From Alphaproteobacteria bacterium (GTDB taxonomy: Bacteria > Pseudomonadota > Alphaproteobacteria > Micavibrionales > Micavibrionaceae), in contig JAACQG010000005.1 of assembly GCA_009995045.1 (NCBI GenBank), positions 166,360 through 230,359 on the forward strand: a DNA stretch of 64,000 nucleotides, read 5' to 3'. The position numbers and the translations under genes are program-made. Positions 56,459-64,000 of this stretch are shown here, piece after piece; within the stretch, counting starts at the first letter, position 1, and each line of letters begins with the position of its first letter. The notes under the pieces were generated by a model that was not told the origin of the DNA, made no database searches, and saw nothing but the letters and a program-made list of their open reading frames with translations.

Positions 56459-56533
56459 GATTGCCGTGTTTGGGTAGAATTATAATTTAGTGATGTCGTT
56501 TCATATTGGCGGCATAACAAAGAGAGTTTGTGC

Positions 56534-57229
56534 ATGAAGGCTGTAATTAGATTTGTTCCGTTGTTGGTTTTGCTTTTTGCTATTGTGGCGGCGTATGCGT
56601 TTGATTTGCATCATATCCTTTCGTTGGATGGGGTGCAGGCGCAAAAGGATCAATTTAAAGGTTACATCGATGCGCATCCGTATTTAGCGCCGTTGGTGTT
56701 TATGGGGGTTTACGCGGCAAGCGTTGCATTGTCGCTACCGATTGCGACGGTTTTGACATTGCTTGGCGGGTTTTTATTTGGATTGGTGCAGGGTGTTTTG
56801 CTTGTTGTGGTGAGTGCGACTTTAGGGGCGAGTATTGTGTTTTTGATTGCTAAAACTTCGCTGGGTATGGCTCTGCGTGATCGTGCGGGAGATTTGTATA
56901 AGCGGGTTGAGGAGAATTTGGCGGATAATGCGGTTGGGTATTTGCTGTTTATGCGGCTTGTGCCTTTATTCCCGTTTGTTGCGGTGAATGTTGCGGCGGC
57001 GCTTTTTAATGTGCGATTTAGGGTTTTTGTTTTGACGACGTTTTTTGGCATCATGCCAGGCAGCGCGGTTTACGTGTATTTCGGGCAGCAATTGGGCGAG
57101 ATTGATGCGCTGGGTGATTTGGTGTCGCCGCGCGTGTTATTGGCGTTTGTTTTGTTGGGGATGTTTGCCTTGATCCCTACATTGTATAAGCAGTTTAGGC
57201 GCAGAAAGGCATCGGCGGGGGCGCTATGA
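56534..57229 (+). CDS. TVP38/TMEM64 (DedA-like) membrane protein
   Basis: A 231-residue integral membrane protein of the SNARE-associated/DedA superfamily. About five or six hydrophobic segments are seen. The conserved core includes LPIATVLTLLGGFLFGLVQG, RLVPLFPFVAVN near residue 145, and FGIMPGSAVYVYFGQQLG. I start at the ATG at 56534; the GTG two codons earlier is possible. It overlaps the next gene by ATGA. TVP38 genes are often fused to or paired with MerA-like flavoproteins, as here; the shared function is unknown. Confidence 0.88.
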   Translation: MKAVIRFVPLLVLLFAIVAAYAFDLHHILSLDGVQAQKDQFKGYIDAHPYLAPLVFMGVYAASVALSLPIATVLTLLGGFLFGLVQGVLLVVVSATLGASIVFLIAKTSLGMALRDRAGDLYKRVEENLADNAVGYLLFMRLVPLFPFVAVNVAAALFNVRFRVFVLTTFFGIMPGSAVYVYFGQQLGEIDALGDLVSPRVLLAFVLLGMFALIPTLYKQFRRRKASAGAL

Positions 57230-58662
57230 GCAAAGAGATTTTAACGCCGGATGTTTGTGTTATCGGTGCGGGATCGGGTGGTTTGTCGGTTGCGGCGGGG
57301 GCTGCGCAGCTTGGGCTGGATGTGGTTTTGCTTGAGAAGGGTAAAATGGGCGGTGATTGTTTGAACACTGGATGTGTTCCTTCGAAGGCGCTCTTGGCGG
57401 CGGGGAAACGCGCGCAAATGCATCGTAAAAATGATATTAAGGGGATAGCTGGGCATGAGCCGGATATAGATTTTTCGGCGGTGAAAGATCACGTTTTTGA
57501 GACGATCAATACCATCGCGCCGCATGATTCACCTGAGCGTTTTCAAAGCCTTAGTGTGAATGTGATTTTAGAGGCGGGGGCTTTTGTTGATGAAAAAACG
57601 GTGGAGACGGCGCGGCACAGCATTCGTGCGAGACGATTTGTGATTGCGACGGGATCAACGGCGTTTGTGCCGAGCATTGATGGATTGAACCGCGATAAAG
57701 TTTATACGAATGAGAGTATTTTTGATGTGCGTGAAAAGCCGCAGCATTTACTAATCCTCGGCGGTGGCCCGATCGGGGTTGAGATGGCGCAGGCGCATCG
57801 GCGATTGGGGTGTGCGGTGAGCGTTTTTGATACAGGTGGGATTTTGCCGCGTGATGATCAGGATAATGTTGAAATTGTGCGTGAGGCTCTTTTGTTGGAG
57901 GGGGTTGCGCTCTATGAAAATGTTGAAGTTAGCGCGGTTGTGCATGGTGAAGGCAGTGTTTCATTAAAGGTTAAGCGTGATGGCGAGGTTTTTGAGGTCA
58001 GTGGGTCGCATTTGTTGGTGGCGGCTGGGCGCGTAGCGAATGTTGAGCATCTTGGGCTGGATAAGGCGGGGGTTGAGGTTGATCATGATGGTGTGATTGT
58101 GAATGCGCGGTTGAAGAGTTCTAATCGCAGGGTATCGGCCATTGGTGATGTTGCGTCAGGCGCGCCGCGCTTTACGCATATTGCGGGATATCATGCGGGT
58201 GTGATTATACGTCAAATTTGCTTTGGTATGTTTTGGGCGGCGGTGGATTATACCGCGCTAGTTTGGGTGACATATTGTGATCCTGAAATTGCGCAAGTTG
58301 GTTTGAGTGAGGATGAGGCACGGGCTGCGCACGGTGATGATGTTAAGGTTGTAACTTGGTCGTTTGATGAGAATGATCGGGCGATAGCGGAGCGCATTAC
58401 GGCGGGGCAGATCCGCGTTGTGACGAATAAGAAGGGGCGTATCTTGGGGGCGTCTATTGTTGGAGCGCATGCGGGAGAGTTAATTGGTCTGTGGGCGCTG
58501 GCGGTGTCATCAAAGATGAAGATTGGCGCGGTGACAGGGATGATTGCTCCCTATCCGACATTGGGCGAGGTTAGTAAACGCGCAGCGGGGGCGTGGTTCA
58601 CGCCGACATTGTTTAGCGATAAGACACGCCGCATTGTTAGTATTTTGAAGCTTTTCGGATAA
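57226..58662 (+). CDS. MerA/lipoamide-dehydrogenase-like flavoprotein
   Basis: A 478-residue FAD-dependent disulfide oxidoreductase. FAD motif CVIGAGSGGLS near residue 11, redox pair Cys45-x4-Cys50 in GGDCLNTGCVPSK, NAD motif ILGGGPIGVE, and C-terminal dimer domain with GELIGLWALAV. Mercuric reductases have an extra C-terminal vicinal cysteine pair; none is seen here, so mercury reduction is unlikely. Pairing with TVP38 (overlap ATGA) is a common gene arrangement. Substrate unknown. Confidence 0.88.
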   Translation: MSKEILTPDVCVIGAGSGGLSVAAGAAQLGLDVVLLEKGKMGGDCLNTGCVPSKALLAAGKRAQMHRKNDIKGIAGHEPDIDFSAVKDHVFETINTIAPHDSPERFQSLSVNVILEAGAFVDEKTVETARHSIRARRFVIATGSTAFVPSIDGLNRDKVYTNESIFDVREKPQHLLILGGGPIGVEMAQAHRRLGCAVSVFDTGGILPRDDQDNVEIVREALLLEGVALYENVEVSAVVHGEGSVSLKVKRDGEVFEVSGSHLLVAAGRVANVEHLGLDKAGVEVDHDGVIVNARLKSSNRRVSAIGDVASGAPRFTHIAGYHAGVIIRQICFGMFWAAVDYTALVWVTYCDPEIAQVGLSEDEARAAHGDDVKVVTWSFDENDRAIAERITAGQIRVVTNKKGRILGASIVGAHAGELIGLWALAVSSKMKIGAVTGMIAPYPTLGEVSKRAAGAWFTPTLFSDKTRRIVSILKLFG

Positions 58663-58667
58663 GAAAA

Positions 58668-58687
58668 AAGCCCTTTAAGAAGGGCTT
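58668..58687 (-). terminator. Intrinsic terminator of the small gene at 58709
   Basis: AAGCCCTT, loop TAAG, AAGGGCTT. On the minus strand the hairpin is followed by TTTTCTTATCC, about 20 bp after the stop of the 58709-58933 gene. On the + strand the tract is weaker, though it may also serve the flavoprotein gene. Confidence 0.75.
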
Positions 58688-58708
58688 CTGGCTATATTTT
58701 CTTGTTGA

Positions 58709-58933
58709 TTACATGTCCATAGAAGGGGTGAAATCAAATGTGTTATCCGCCGTCATTATTGAAGTTGCCGGTTCAACCTGTGCGACAATCTTTGTGCCTT
58801 CAATCGCAACGGTTGCAGTATCTGTAGGCATGCCATTGACATGAGAAAGTCCTAAACCGCCCTCTTGTTGAGGTATTTCAGCGAATGCAAAAACTCTTGC
58901 CGTGGTGTCTTGCGTGTTATCTGTTAAAGCCAT
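58709..58933 (-). CDS. Small acidic protein of unknown function
   Basis: A 74-residue protein, acidic and Thr-rich, with no signal peptide or membrane segment. It starts at the ATG at 58933, with GGGA 7 bases upstream; a longer frame of 19 more codons exists but has no support. Its own terminator follows. It is divergent from the large RTX gene and may or may not be related to it. No family recognised. Confidence 0.55.
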   Translation of the reverse strand: MALTDNTQDTTARVFAFAEIPQQEGGLGLSHVNGMPTDTATVAIEGTKIVAQVEPATSIMTADNTFDFTPSMDM

Positions 58934-59145
58934 TTTGTGATCCCAAATATTCTTAATTACCCCCTCAGGATACGTAAAAAAAACTAACAATCGGTTAACA
59001 TATTTACTTTTCGTAAGATAACGTTTTGTTAAATCATTTTCTTTACCATTTTGATGTGGGGCAATTTTAAGGGCGCATTTTCATTAAAAAAAGGCGTCTT
59101 TAAACCGCATCATTAGTGGTTATGAATTTATAGAGGGTAAAATAA

Positions 59146-62031
59146 ATGGCAATGGATAAGGATTACGGCAGCACGCAATCGCAGGGAGTGTCATCACATG
59201 CATCTTTAAGAAGGGATAATTTATCGGTTTTAGAAAAGTCGATTAATGAACTTGTTGTGCGTATGACTGCCTTGGAAGAGCAATTGGCGTCAGGCGGAGT
59301 TAATCCAGCAGATATAGGGTTTCAATTTGAAGCATTGCAGACAGAACTTGCGGAGCAGTTGAATGCTATAGAGCCAAGCTTAGCGCAAGAAGCGGCAGAG
59401 ATGGCGTCTAATGACGGGGCGCTTGTTACAGAAGATGAGGCCGCAATGCAAGATGATGCGGATGTATCATCTTCTAATGGGACGCTCCGTGGGGGGATTG
59501 TTGATGATCTTCTTCTTGATGGTTTGGTGGAAGATGGTGAGGATTCAGATAGCGAAGGTTCCGATGAAGGCGATTTGGCGCAAAATTTAGTCAATAACCT
59601 GGCTAATATCGAACCAGCTGCTGGCGATAGCGGTTCTTCGGCCGCCCCATCAGGGGGGAATGGTTATGGGTTTCAAAGCACATTTGCAGCGGGGCCCATT
59701 GAAGCGCTCAATGATGTCGGGCCGATTGATCCCACGCAATTAGAGTATGGAATTACCGTTCGTAACGATTTGGTTCGTCCGGAAGAGGAAGAAGATGTTG
59801 GCACTGTCTTTGATGATGCGCCTTTAATCCTTCGCCCAGACACGATTGATGTCGATGAGAGTGATCCGACAATGAATCAGAGAGGCTCTTTGGATATAGA
59901 TTTCGGTGATGATGGTGCCGGAGTTGTTACTGCAAACGGAGTGTATAATGTATCTGGCTCAGTTAAGGGAGGCTTATTACAATCTGGCGGCGTTGAAGTG
60001 ATTATTGAACGCATGAATGATGGATATCAGGGTAAAGCCGCTGGTGATATTGTCTTTACCTTAAAGATTGATGCAGCTAATGGTGATTTTGAATATAATC
60101 AGTTAAAGCCTTTCGATCATCTTGATGATGTTGATCCAAATGATGTGATTACATTGGAATTTGGTGTCCAAGCGACAGATGCGGATGGTGATATTGCGAC
60201 GCAGACATTAACGATTAATGTTGCTGATGACGGGCCGATTGCATGGAATGATGTCAATCGTTTAGACACTCTGGATGATGTTGCGGTTGGTAATGTTATC
60301 ACTGGCGAAAATGGCGGCGCCAATGCGGCTGATGATTTGAGCCAAGATACTAGCAATTTAGTTGTTAAAGTCTCGTTTGGTTCGCATTCGGTTGAAGTGC
60401 CAAACAGCGGTACGGTGTCCATAGATGGTAAATTCGGGACGCTTGAAATTGCAGCTGATGGATCTTATCGATATGAATTATTTGAAGGCTCGTCGTTTAA
60501 GCCAAATGTTTCTGATCAGTTTAAATATACGCTTGTTGATGGTGATGGGGATGCGAGTGTAGCAACTCTTAAGCTTGATGGTTTGGAGCCTAAATTGATT
60601 GTTGGCGAGAATGTTGACGATGTTAGTGGTTCGGATTTAACGCACCATATTGGCGGCGGTAATGAGTCAATCATTGGTGGCGCCGGGTCGGATATTTTGG
60701 TGGGGGATGTTGGTGGTTCGTCGATGGAGCAGCAATCGCAGGATTACAATATTCTGTTTATTATCGATATTAGTGGTTCAATGTCATCTAATAGTGGCCA
60801 TGGTGCGAAGATTAAATTGCTTCAGGGTGCAATTGATAATCTTATACGTGATTTTGGCGATTATCAAAATGGTGAGGTGCAAGTTCATTTTGCTCCATTT
60901 AGCACCACTGCTAGCGCGGGAGCATCATTTAATGTTAGCGATGCGCAAGGGTTAAACAATGCGATTTCTTATTTGAACGCGCTTAAGACGGGCTGGACAA
61001 CTAATTATGAAGCGGGATTACAAGGCGGGATTGCATTGTTGCAGGGCAGCGAAGCTTTGACCAACGCGCAGACAATTACGTATTTTATTTCAGATGGTGA
61101 GCCGAACCGATTTGTGAATGCTAAAGGTGCTGTTCAAAGTGGTAATGCAAACAAGGTGATAGCAGAAATAACAGGTAGTGACGGCAGCAATGAAGTCGAA
61201 ATTTTACAGCACCTTAGCAATGAAGTCATTGGTGTTGGCATTGATATTGGCGGCAATATTTCACGGATTAATGCGATTGATAGTGATGGAAATTCAATTA
61301 ATGTCGATGATACGAATGATCTGAAAAGTGCGCTTGCGCAGACCAATCCACTTTTAAAGCTGGCTTCGGTTGGTGATGATGTCATTAAGGGTGGAGACGG
61401 TGATGATATTATCTATGGTGATAGTGTGAACACAGATGCCTTGGCTGCCGAGCATGGATTTGATAGCGATAAAGGCTCAAGCTGGGAGGTTTTTGATAGG
61501 CTAGAAAACGGTGAGAGCACGCTTCAGGTCGGTTGGGACCGTGCGGACACGCAAGAGTATATCCGTAATCATTCAGACAGTTTAGCAAAAGAGGGTGTCA
61601 ATAATTCAGACGCTGGACGCGATGGGGGTAATGATACGCTTTATGGTGGTGATGGCGATGATATTATTTATGGTCAAGAGGGCAATGATGTTCTTTATGG
61701 CGGTGCGGGTAATGACGTGCTTGTCGGTGGATCGGGTGCGGATAGATTTATGTTGGATGCGATTAATCAGGGTATTGATGTTATCCGTGACTTCGGCGCG
61801 GATGAGGGGGACGTGCTTGATTTTTCAACGTTGATCCAAAATTACGATCCGGCGCAACAGGCGATTGATAATTTTGTTTTTGCTCGTGAAGTTGATGGCG
61901 GAACTATTCTTTCAATCGACGTCACAGGACATGGTGATATTGGCAATGCAGTTGATTTGGTCGCGCTCGAGGGCTTGCAAGGCATTGACCTTCAGGCTCT
62001 CGTTGAGAGCGGTAATATTAACGTGATGTAA
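59146..62031 (+). CDS. Large RTX/VWA protein, type I secretion substrate-like
   Basis: A 961-residue acidic, Gly/Asp-rich protein. Residues about 240-370 carry a T1SS-143/VCBS-like repeat (VIERMNDGYQG, LKIDAANGDFEYN, ATDADGDIATQTLTINVADDGP). A glycine-rich RTX cluster appears near 505-525 (GGGNESIIGGAGSDILVGD). A von Willebrand A domain follows at about 535-730 with MIDAS motif IDISGSMSS. A second RTX cluster lies at about 745-755 and 826-867 (GGDGDDIIYG, GGAGNDVLVGG), then a short C-terminal signal-like region. RTX repeats bind calcium outside the cell. No type I transporter genes are in the window. Confidence 0.9.
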   Translation: MAMDKDYGSTQSQGVSSHASLRRDNLSVLEKSINELVVRMTALEEQLASGGVNPADIGFQFEALQTELAEQLNAIEPSLAQEAAEMASNDGALVTEDEAAMQDDADVSSSNGTLRGGIVDDLLLDGLVEDGEDSDSEGSDEGDLAQNLVNNLANIEPAAGDSGSSAAPSGGNGYGFQSTFAAGPIEALNDVGPIDPTQLEYGITVRNDLVRPEEEEDVGTVFDDAPLILRPDTIDVDESDPTMNQRGSLDIDFGDDGAGVVTANGVYNVSGSVKGGLLQSGGVEVIIERMNDGYQGKAAGDIVFTLKIDAANGDFEYNQLKPFDHLDDVDPNDVITLEFGVQATDADGDIATQTLTINVADDGPIAWNDVNRLDTLDDVAVGNVITGENGGANAADDLSQDTSNLVVKVSFGSHSVEVPNSGTVSIDGKFGTLEIAADGSYRYELFEGSSFKPNVSDQFKYTLVDGDGDASVATLKLDGLEPKLIVGENVDDVSGSDLTHHIGGGNESIIGGAGSDILVGDVGGSSMEQQSQDYNILFIIDISGSMSSNSGHGAKIKLLQGAIDNLIRDFGDYQNGEVQVHFAPFSTTASAGASFNVSDAQGLNNAISYLNALKTGWTTNYEAGLQGGIALLQGSEALTNAQTITYFISDGEPNRFVNAKGAVQSGNANKVIAEITGSDGSNEVEILQHLSNEVIGVGIDIGGNISRINAIDSDGNSINVDDTNDLKSALAQTNPLLKLASVGDDVIKGGDGDDIIYGDSVNTDALAAEHGFDSDKGSSWEVFDRLENGESTLQVGWDRADTQEYIRNHSDSLAKEGVNNSDAGRDGGNDTLYGGDGDDIIYGQEGNDVLYGGAGNDVLVGGSGADRFMLDAINQGIDVIRDFGADEGDVLDFSTLIQNYDPAQQAIDNFVFAREVDGGTILSIDVTGHGDIGNAVDLVALEGLQGIDLQALVESGNINVM

Positions 62032-62059
62032 AAAAGAGGGTTTTTCGATCCCTCTTTTC
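62030..62059. terminator. Bidirectional terminator between RTX gene and mscS
   Basis: AAAAAGAGGG, loop TTTTTCGAT, CCCTCTTTT (62033-62058): an 8-bp stem with T tracts on both sides, located between convergent genes. Confidence 0.85.
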
Positions 62060-62073
62060 CAATGATATTTGAA

Positions 62074-62898
62074 TTATTTATTTCCAACCATTTCGATGGT
62101 TCTGGTTGGGAATGGGATGGTGAGGCCGCCTTTATCGAGGGCTTCTTTTACGGATTTCGTGAGACCCCATTTGATGTTCCAATAATCGGAACTTTCAACC
62201 CAAAATCTTGCGGTGATGTTAACAGATGAATCGGCCAATGTGCTTACGAAGTAGAGTGGTGTTTTGCCTTCTGTATCGACTAGGCGTTTTTCTTTGGATA
62301 CTTCTTTTTCGATGACTTTGAGTGCTTTTTCGATGTCGTCGCTATAGCTGATGCCGTTGACGAGGTCGATGCGGCGTTGTCTGTTGCGGGAGAAGTTGAA
62401 GATTGCGGTGTTCCATAATTGGTTGTTCGGGGTGAAGATATGGACGTTATCGACGGTTGAAAGCTCGGTTGCGAAAAGGCTGAGGCTTTTTACGGTTCCT
62501 TTGATGTTGCCGGTTTCGATATAATCACCGACGTTGAATGGTCTTAAGATCAAGAGCATTACGCCTGCGGCTACGTTTGATAAGGTTCCTTGCAGGGCGA
62601 GGCCAATTGCTAAACCTGCCGCGCCTAGCACAGCCAATAAGCTAGCAGTTTGCACGCCGAGTTGCCCTAAAACTGCAACAAATGCGATGGCGAGGATTGC
62701 GTATTTCAAAAGTCCGCCGAGGAATGCTTTTAGCGTGGCGTCAAGTTTTTTGACTTTTTTGACGCGATTAGAGAGCCATTTTCCGATGATCCATCCCGCG
62801 AGCAAAATTGCGATCGCAGTGAGGAGATTCATGCCCCAAAATGTGATTTGTTGAATGAGTTCTGAGTCTTTTAAAATTTCGGTGCTTGGCAAATCCAT
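62074..62898 (-). CDS. mscS: Small-conductance mechanosensitive channel (MscS family)
   Basis: A 274-residue channel that opens on hypo-osmotic shock. Three hydrophobic segments lie at about residues 15-40, 60-85 and 90-125; the pore-lining TM3 carries GAAGLAIGLALQGTLSNVAAGVM with the usual Gly/Ala packing. The beta domain begins with RPFNVGDYIETGNIKGTV near residue 127. Length matches the small E. coli MscS type. GGGAA lies 7 bases before the ATG. Single gene, convergent with the RTX gene. Confidence 0.94.
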   Translation of the reverse strand: MDLPSTEILKDSELIQQITFWGMNLLTAIAILLAGWIIGKWLSNRVKKVKKLDATLKAFLGGLLKYAILAIAFVAVLGQLGVQTASLLAVLGAAGLAIGLALQGTLSNVAAGVMLLILRPFNVGDYIETGNIKGTVKSLSLFATELSTVDNVHIFTPNNQLWNTAIFNFSRNRQRRIDLVNGISYSDDIEKALKVIEKEVSKEKRLVDTEGKTPLYFVSTLADSSVNITARFWVESSDYWNIKWGLTKSVKEALDKGGLTIPFPTRTIEMVGNK

Positions 62899-63113
62899 GA
62901 CTGCGTTCCCTTTATCTTACTTTGTATTTATTCGTGTGTTTATCGATCTTGAGATATTTTTTAGAATATCATGATGTTTTTTAACAGTGATTTTTGATTA
63001 TTTTTTTGACGCTGGTGTTTTTTATGCATGTTCGACCTTATGTTACAGATTAGGTATAGTGATTGCGTGCGTGAATTTGCGCGTTGATTTGAACGAATGG
63101 AAATGGGCTGTTT

Positions 63114-63521
63114 ATGAATTTAATTATTGCTTACGCTGTGACGACGATTAGCTTTTTGGCAATTGATGCCGTGTGGCTGGGTGTTGTCGCCAAGAAGTTT
63201 TATAGCGATCAAATGGGTGATTTGATGCTTGATAACATCAATTTCGCGGTCGCGGCGGTTTTTTATCTGTTTTACACGGTGGGAATTGTTGTTTTCGCGA
63301 TTAAGCCAGCTATAGCTGCTGATAATATCCTCTTGGCGCTTGGTTATGGCGCTTTGTTTGGGTTTTTGGCTTATGGGACATATGATTTTACCAATATGGC
63401 GACGGTGAAAGATTGGCCATTTTTGATGAGCTTTGTTGATATTGCTTGGGGTACGGTTTTAACAGCTTCAGCGGCCGGAATTGGTTTTTTCCTCACCACG
63501 CAGATTGTTGAAAAATTATAG
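63114..63521 (+). CDS. DUF2177 family membrane protein
   Basis: A 135-residue protein with four hydrophobic segments covering nearly its length. The pattern AIDAVWLGVVAKKFY near residue 18 and LGYGALFGFLAYGTYDFTNMATVKDWP near residue 80-105 is the DUF2177 signature. It has no assigned biochemical function in that family. A GAATGGAAATGGG stretch provides a weak ribosome binding site. A diacylglycerol-kinase-like gene begins 54 bp later. Confidence 0.88.
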   Translation: MNLIIAYAVTTISFLAIDAVWLGVVAKKFYSDQMGDLMLDNINFAVAAVFYLFYTVGIVVFAIKPAIAADNILLALGYGALFGFLAYGTYDFTNMATVKDWPFLMSFVDIAWGTVLTASAAGIGFFLTTQIVEKL

Positions 63522-63575
63522 TGTCTGATTTTCTGGATGTGGGAACTATCGCTAAAGCGATGACGTTGGATGGGT

Positions 63576-64000
63576 ATGACAGATAATAAACATCATTCTT
63601 ATCACATTTTAATCAATAAATATTCTGGCGGTTTTGAACCTTTGGGCGAGGATTTTTTCGTTGAGGTGTTTGACGAGTCGAATATTGACGTAGCGTCGTT
63701 GGAGTTTTTAGAGCCAGATGCCTTATTAGAGCGGCTTGATGCGATTAAGGATGGTGAGCACCCGATCTTGATTGGTGGCGGTGACGGCACGATCAGGGGA
63801 TGCGCGGAGATTATGATGAATGCCAAGCAATCTTTTGGTGTTTTGCCATTGGGCACGATGAATTTGATGGCGCGTGATTTGAACATTCCATTGGATATTA
63901 AGGATGCGGTTGCGGCTTATGCGCATGACATGGATATATTGGATATTGATGTCGGCATGGTGAATGGTGAGACTTTCCTTTGCTGTGTTGGCATTGGTAC
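63576..64000 (+). CDS. Diacylglycerol/sphingosine kinase-family protein, 3' end outside window
   Basis: The frame is open from the ATG at 63576 to the last base, so only 141 residues are seen. The catalytic-domain motifs of the DAGK/YegS lipid-kinase family are present: LIGGGDGTIRG near residue 66 (nucleotide loop) and VLPLGTMNLMARDL near residue 90. The enzyme would phosphorylate a lipid alcohol with ATP. A GGATGGG lies just before the ATG. It follows the DUF2177 gene on the same strand. Confidence 0.85.
   Translation, partial: MTDNKHHSYHILINKYSGGFEPLGEDFFVEVFDESNIDVASLEFLEPDALLERLDAIKDGEHPILIGGGDGTIRGCAEIMMNAKQSFGVLPLGTMNLMARDLNIPLDIKDAVAAYAHDMDILDIDVGMVNGETFLCCVGIG

Noticed and set aside
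57226-58662. Mercuric reductase
   Set aside because: The N-terminal redox pair is present, but the C-terminal vicinal cysteine pair needed for Hg(II) delivery is missing and no other mer gene is nearby.

Overview
The window looks like chromosomal DNA of an alphaproteobacterium of moderate to low GC. The pointers are rpsT directly before dnaA, a Usg-family protein, a CtaA/COX15-type heme A synthase, a vertebrate-type [2Fe-2S] ferredoxin and chromosomal DotL/DotM-like genes. A Micavibrionales-like or related lineage is plausible, but that is inference; no rRNA is present.

Layout. 1-4.3 kb: two proteins of unknown function, heme A synthase, a membrane protein and a ferredoxin. 4.35-8.4 kb: a PLP decarboxylase, a soluble PAS-PAS chemoreceptor with an array of ATACT/AGTAT dyads upstream, Usg and an unknown ORF. 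8.4-10.9 kb: groES-groEL, with a sigma-32-like promoter and a long structured repeat after each gene. 10.9-14.5 kb: an AT-rich accessory module with two paralogous XRE-type regulators, a divergent formyltransferase-like protein, an orphan small protein and a candidate sRNA. 14.6-18.3 kb: mutM (zinc finger lost), a secreted protein, rpsT and dnaA. 18.3-24.7 kb: a glycine-zipper lipoprotein and a biotin operon bioB-bioF-(unknown)-(lipase fragment)-bioD-bioA-(ferritin-like di-iron protein). 25.4-35.7 kb: dnaN, recF and gyrB, the ancestral origin-type set pulled apart by unrelated genes (membrane protein, 2-hydroxyacid dehydrogenase, cupin-DUF2867 protein, hisC-like gene, metzincin). 35.7-39.97 kb: a secreted protein, a BKACE enzyme, argS and a degenerate Fic protein. 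39.98-45.2 kb: a DotM-X-DotL-pseudopilin-like operon on the minus strand. 45.4-45.6 kb: tRNA-Thr and tRNA-Gln. 45.9-49 kb: a phytochrome-like histidine kinase and its response regulator. 49.4-52.3 kb: glutathione-dependent formaldehyde detoxification (frmA-fghA) plus a radical SAM protein. 52.25-56.4 kb (minus): arsM, a PiT-like transporter, a 23-codon membrane peptide, an MTA-phosphorylase-like enzyme and two arsenosugar-family glycosyltransferases. 56.5-58.7 kb: TVP38 and a MerA-like flavoprotein. 58.7-64 kb: a small protein, a large RTX/VWA adhesin-like protein, MscS, DUF2177 and the start of a diacylglycerol-kinase-family gene.

The most notable systems are: (1) the minus-strand arsenosugar-type operon facing a radical SAM gene; (2) a biotin operon that lacks bioC/bioH in this window but ends in a di-iron ferritin-like protein overlapping bioA; (3) a pair of long covarying hairpins after groES and groEL; (4) the two-regulator, formyltransferase-like island; and (5) several family members that have lost signature residues: MutM without zinc cysteines, Fic without its catalytic histidine, and a phytochrome without its biliverdin cysteine. 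All calls rest on reading the sequence and on knowledge of the families; no database search was run.
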